NCBI GenBank assembly: GCA_012976225.1
Contig: JAAVVG010000007.1
Location: forward strand, 558,001-622,000
Origin: Golubevia sp. BC0850
Lineage: Eukaryota; Basidiomycota; Exobasidiomycetes; Golubeviales; Golubeviaceae
Reading direction: 5' to 3'
Length of the DNA: 64,000 nucleotides
A program made the position numbers and the translations under genes. The notes beneath the pieces were generated by a model. That model did no database searches. It had not been told where the DNA came from and saw only the letters and a program-made list of their open reading frames with translations. Positions 60,832-64,000 of the stretch are shown piece by piece. Within the stretch, counting starts at the first letter, position 1. The number at the start of each line of letters is the position of its first letter.

Positions 60832-62233
60832 TCATTCTCGAGAGCCAGAAAGAATTTCCTCCTCAGCCTTTCTGAATGATTTGGCATCATACTCGCACAG
60901 AGCGATTTCGAGACTTGAGCATTTGTGAGTGGGGTACCCACTCGGATCTAGGAACAAATGACCTTTAGAAAGCAGTCGACGAGAAACCAAGACTTCAGCT
61001 AGGAGAGTTACGTCAAAATCGAGCCTTATTTCCAAATATTCGAGTTTTGAGCAACGAGCTCCAAACGTCAGATCGACTCTTGAAAATTGATAACTCCATC
61101 TATAGAAAGCTGGCAGTCGTCATCTTCGAAAGATACCTCTTCGAGAGTGGATTGATGGTTCTTGATGGCTCTGAGAATCTTATTTGACGCATCTACATCT
61201 GACCGAAAGGCTTGATATGCGCCTATATCGAGCCGAGTTAATTTCCCTTCTGGAAGATCCCATACTAAAAGAGGATTAATCCGAAGCACCTCCAAACCAG
61301 GAGCTTGTAGCTTTTCGAAGGGGAAACCAGACTCCATATAACAACTCCCTACCAGGTCTAACCATCTTAAATTCGGTAGCTCGTAATGACCGTTCTCCGT
61401 TTGAAATTGCAGATCGTAGTCGGCTGCGACCTTGAGATATTCGAGAGATTTGCAGCAACTTGACAACAGACTTGATAGGAGTGAATCTGATTCTTTCGGA
61501 TAGTAGAGGCCCTCGTCGTTGATGTGGATCCACTTGAGGTTGGAGAATCGTTCTCGCTCTTGCTTCGTTAGAGGTCCAAAGTCGCCCTAGGAGAAATGTG
61601 TCAGAATTCAGGGAGAGGACTGACGATCTGGAAGGCAGCAGTCACAGGTGATCCATTCAAGTGCAAGACCTCGATGTTGGGGAAGCTTTGAAAGAAGGAG
61701 ATGACGGATTGTTCGCCAAGGATGCTTTGAGAAGGATTGCCTATAGGTAAATATGTTTCTCGCAGCGTGGTCCTGGACCTCTCTAGCAACTTGAAGACCT
61801 CCACCAGCTCCGTCTTCTTGAATCTACCAGGCAAATTGACGATCTCCAGTGAATAGTCAGATCTCCTAGAAAGATTTCTAGGTTGTCTAGCAGTTTGTCC
61901 TCCCCAGTCAGCGCTTGCTGCCATGGAACTTCAAGAGTTCTCCAGACTACAGGCGAAGTCGAAAGGATTTGATGGAAAGACTTGGAAAGCACCATCGCTC
62001 GACATAGATCCAGAGATGTAAGAGCAGGGAGAATTGAAGTGACTACCTCCAACGGCGCTCTGTCCAGGATGGAAGGAGCAGAAGCTCATGTTCTGAGAAC
62101 GATTGGATCTGATTCGAAGACAAATAGAGTGGGATTAGCAGAAAAGACTCCGTTTCTCACCTCTTCCAGAGTTAGAAACAATCGCAAGACCTTGAGCTAG
62201 CTGGGCGGAAATTCTGATAACCCATTGAGACAT
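60832..62233 (-). pseudogene. Broken F-box/LRR gene
   Basis: Near 62040 the minus strand encodes ILDRAPLEVVTSILPALTSL followed by DLCRAMVLSKSF and STSPVVWRTLEVPW, a clear F-box. Near 61880 coding sense moves one frame (from DNLEIFLG to RSDYSLEIVNLPGRF), then an intron with a GTCAGT donor (61625) and a CTAG acceptor (exon from 61586) leads to LKWIHINDEGLYYPKESDSL, SLEYLKVAADYD, LRWLDLVGSCY and LTRLDIGAYQAF, all leucine-rich steps. Near 61080, in a run of four T, the frame shifts again to FSRVDLTFGARCSKLEYLEI and ends at 60832. Two one-base shifts in otherwise intact, well-conserved sequence mean either a very young pseudogene or assembly error. The 5' end is uncertain: an exon MSQWVIRISAQLAQGLAI (62233-62161) joins in frame only through a GAG acceptor. 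Confidence 0.55.
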
Positions 62234-63524
62234 ATCCTCTTTCATCCGTGATTAAGTCTTTGCAAGTCTTCGTGACGAGATCAACATGATCAAGCAATTC
62301 AGTCAAGACTTCTGTTCGGATACCACCCTCTTGATGTTTGAAGTGAATTCCAGCCGTTTGCAAGGCAGAACGTAGGACGGAACGGGGATTGGAAGGTAGT
62401 GAATCATTGGATACAATGGCTAGAGGTTCCCATTCTAGACTGGCGGGTGGGAAGTATTGGGAAGAAGAGGTCAGCAAGAGACACCCTTCTGAATCATATT
62501 CGCTTTCCTTTCCAACTGCATCTCTTATGAGAAGTTGTTTTTTACTTGCTATTCTCCGTCCCGTTCATCAACACAGTGATGTTTCCCGTGCAGCATTTCC
62601 TCCTTCACTTCCTTCGCCATCAGGTTAACTCACATTCCAACAAGTCTGCGAGTGAAGAAGATGGCGTCTCCACTTCTCAGATTAACCTTTTCAGATACCT
62701 CCATAAAGTCTTCATCATCCACAGCAGTTCTTGATCCCAGACCTTCCATCCCTTTCCGGCTCTTCCTATCGGTGTGCATCTGATATTTGTGCATTTGAAT
62801 TCCAAAGTAGGGATAGATGCAGAGTGATTTGGATCAGAAGAAGGATTGAACTTTCCAATCTTCAAGATTCCAGAATTGGTTGAGATGGTTTAACTTGGGA
62901 TAATGAAGGGAATGAAATTGTTTCCTTGGAGCTCTGATGGCCGGAAGCTCCTAGTGAATTTGAGAGTTGTAGAAGTCGGCAGAATGTATCGTCGAGCGGC
63001 TGGAGTGAGAATGAATGGGAGAGGGGAGAGAGAGGGAGAGAGTTGAGCTGGGCCTTTGAGTATAGATTCGAATCGGAGATGAGGCTCACCTCTGATTTCT
63101 GATCCCCCTGCATTTGACCTTGACTGTGGCCAGGATACGTTCAGGAACCACATCTCGAGAAACGAGAAAAGTAAGACAGGGGAGAAGAAGAAGAAACTCT
63201 CCAACTCCAACCAACACTTTCTGTTCTCGTGTCGCGTCTCAACATCTCAACGTGAAAGCCTTCAAAAGGTTCAGATCCCCGCCAAAATGTGTCTTTTTTG
63301 ATTTTGTTCATACTTTACTGGTTTGCGAGGAGCAATTCTCCCAACACTCTTTCGAGGTGCCCATGCGCTGCGCCGGGAAGAACAAGTCTCCCGAGGTGCT
63401 CCCTCATTCTCCCACCTCTGTTACTCTGTTGATCTGTGACTGACCTGGAATTCACCTACCTATATGTATACGTTTCAGACTGAGCAAACCGTGCTTTCGA
63501 TCCAATGTAAGTCAAGCTGCATGA
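62234..63524. other. Unresolved stretch with overlapping minus-strand frames
   Basis: On the minus strand, MEGLGSRTAVDDEDFMEVSE then NLRSGDAIFFTRRLVG (about 62800-62637) can be spliced with a GTGAGT donor to DAVGKESEYDSEGCLLLTSS and on to TELLDHVDLVTKTCKDLITD (down to about 62230). The codon pattern looks coding, but the 5' part and the end are not coherent and I do not recognise the protein. It may be a further decayed gene. Confidence 0.3.
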
Positions 63525-63896
63525 ATGAAAGTGTCAACTACAAATAGAGATCGAGGATTTGGGAAAACTTTCGATTGGCCAATCGCTGCTGAGATCGCTT
63601 ATCCTAAAAGTTGCACAAATCTCGAAATTGATGGAAAAATCAATTCAGTCATGCTGACTGGTGGTTTAACTTCTGATAATGTAGGAGAAGCTATCAAAGC
63701 TTTGGCTCCTCCCTCGAATTCTAGTGGTGGAATCGCTTCAGCTCTATTGGCTGTGGATATCTCCTCGGGAGTGGAAAGTGAGAAAGGAAACAAGGATAAC
63801 TATAAGATCAGAGAGTTTGTTAGAAGAGCGAAGACCGCTTTGAATTGGATGATTCTTTTAAAAGATTTCAGTCGACACCTCCAAAACTTCACTTGA
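63525..63896 (+). pseudogene. TRP1: C-terminal fragment of TRP1 phosphoribosylanthranilate isomerase
   Basis: The frame encodes DRGFGKTFDWPIAAEI, VMLTGGLTSDNVGEAIKALA, LLAVDISSGVESEKGNKD and KIREFVRRAKTA. These are the last catalytic and phosphate-binding loops of phosphoribosylanthranilate isomerase (GxGKTFDW, LxGGLTxxNV, VDxSSGVE), the third tryptophan-pathway step, which in basidiomycetes is the C-terminal domain of a three-domain TRP1. Only about 100 of the roughly 220 domain residues are here. The N-terminal half of the barrel, with the catalytic Cys, and the glutamine-amidotransferase and indole-glycerol-phosphate synthase domains are absent from the 500 bases upstream, in any frame. 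The similarity starts abruptly near 63540. It cannot be an active enzyme alone. Confidence 0.75.
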
Positions 63897-64000
63897 ATCC
63901 GTAAGATTCTCCTGCTTCACCTCCTTCGCTTACTTCCGTTCTACATTTTAGTATTCAACTTTTTTTATCTGGCCAAACCATTTATTCACTACGAACAAAA

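Overview
The window is nuclear DNA from a fungus, very probably a basidiomycete. Genes are rich in short introns (about 50-150 bases, GTGAGT-like donors, one GC donor), H3 and H4 form a divergent intron-bearing pair, and proteins such as APC1, Mms22, Clf1, Rrn5, Sec12 and an adrenodoxin-type ferredoxin are clearly fungal. I cannot place it below phylum level with confidence; codon use and compact spacing suggest a yeast-like or plant-associated Pucciniomycotina or Ustilaginomycotina species, but that is inference.

Layout. 0.9-2.8 kb: an anion:cation symporter of the major facilitator superfamily (minus). 4.9-6.6 kb: an unrecognised 559-residue protein. 8.4-13.1 kb: a Kin4-type protein kinase with a C-terminal KA1-like end. 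13.6-21.2 kb (minus): APC1, the scaffold of the anaphase-promoting complex, head-to-head with Mms22/Mus7 (21.3-28.5 kb), sharing 128 bases of promoter. 29.0-32.0 kb (minus): an orphan four-helix membrane protein. 32.8-34.2 kb: a secreted chitin/polysaccharide deacetylase. 34.6-35.9 kb: a decayed F-box-like gene. 36.8-41.6 kb: a symmetrical block in which two paralogous cysteine-rich secreted proteins flank the divergent H4-H3 pair. 42.2-43.4 kb: mitochondrial [2Fe-2S] ferredoxin. 43.8-46.7 kb (minus): the splicing factor Clf1. 47.3-48.5 kb: a second F-box/LRR pseudogene. 49.1-49.6 kb: a small charged protein. 50.0-51.8 kb (minus): Sec12, head-to-head with an Rrn5-like polymerase I factor (52.0-54.9 kb). 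54.6-58.1 kb: a direct duplication of the 3' end of the RRN5-like gene, its two copies bracketing a small secreted-protein gene. 58.3-60.3 kb: an orphan low-complexity protein. 60.8-64.0 kb: a third F-box/LRR pseudogene and a stranded C-terminal fragment of the TRP1 phosphoribosylanthranilate isomerase domain.

Most of the window is housekeeping: mitosis and genome stability (Kin4, APC1, Mms22), chromatin (H3/H4), splicing (Clf1), rRNA transcription (Rrn5), ER export (Sec12) and Fe-S biogenesis (ferredoxin). They are neighbours, not a pathway cluster. The accessory material is the secreted proteins, the F-box remnants, the RRN5-tail duplication and the TRP1 fragment. No transposon, virus-derived element, rRNA, tRNA or CRISPR array was recognised. 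All exon coordinates were spliced by hand and checked for reading-frame continuity, not against transcripts.
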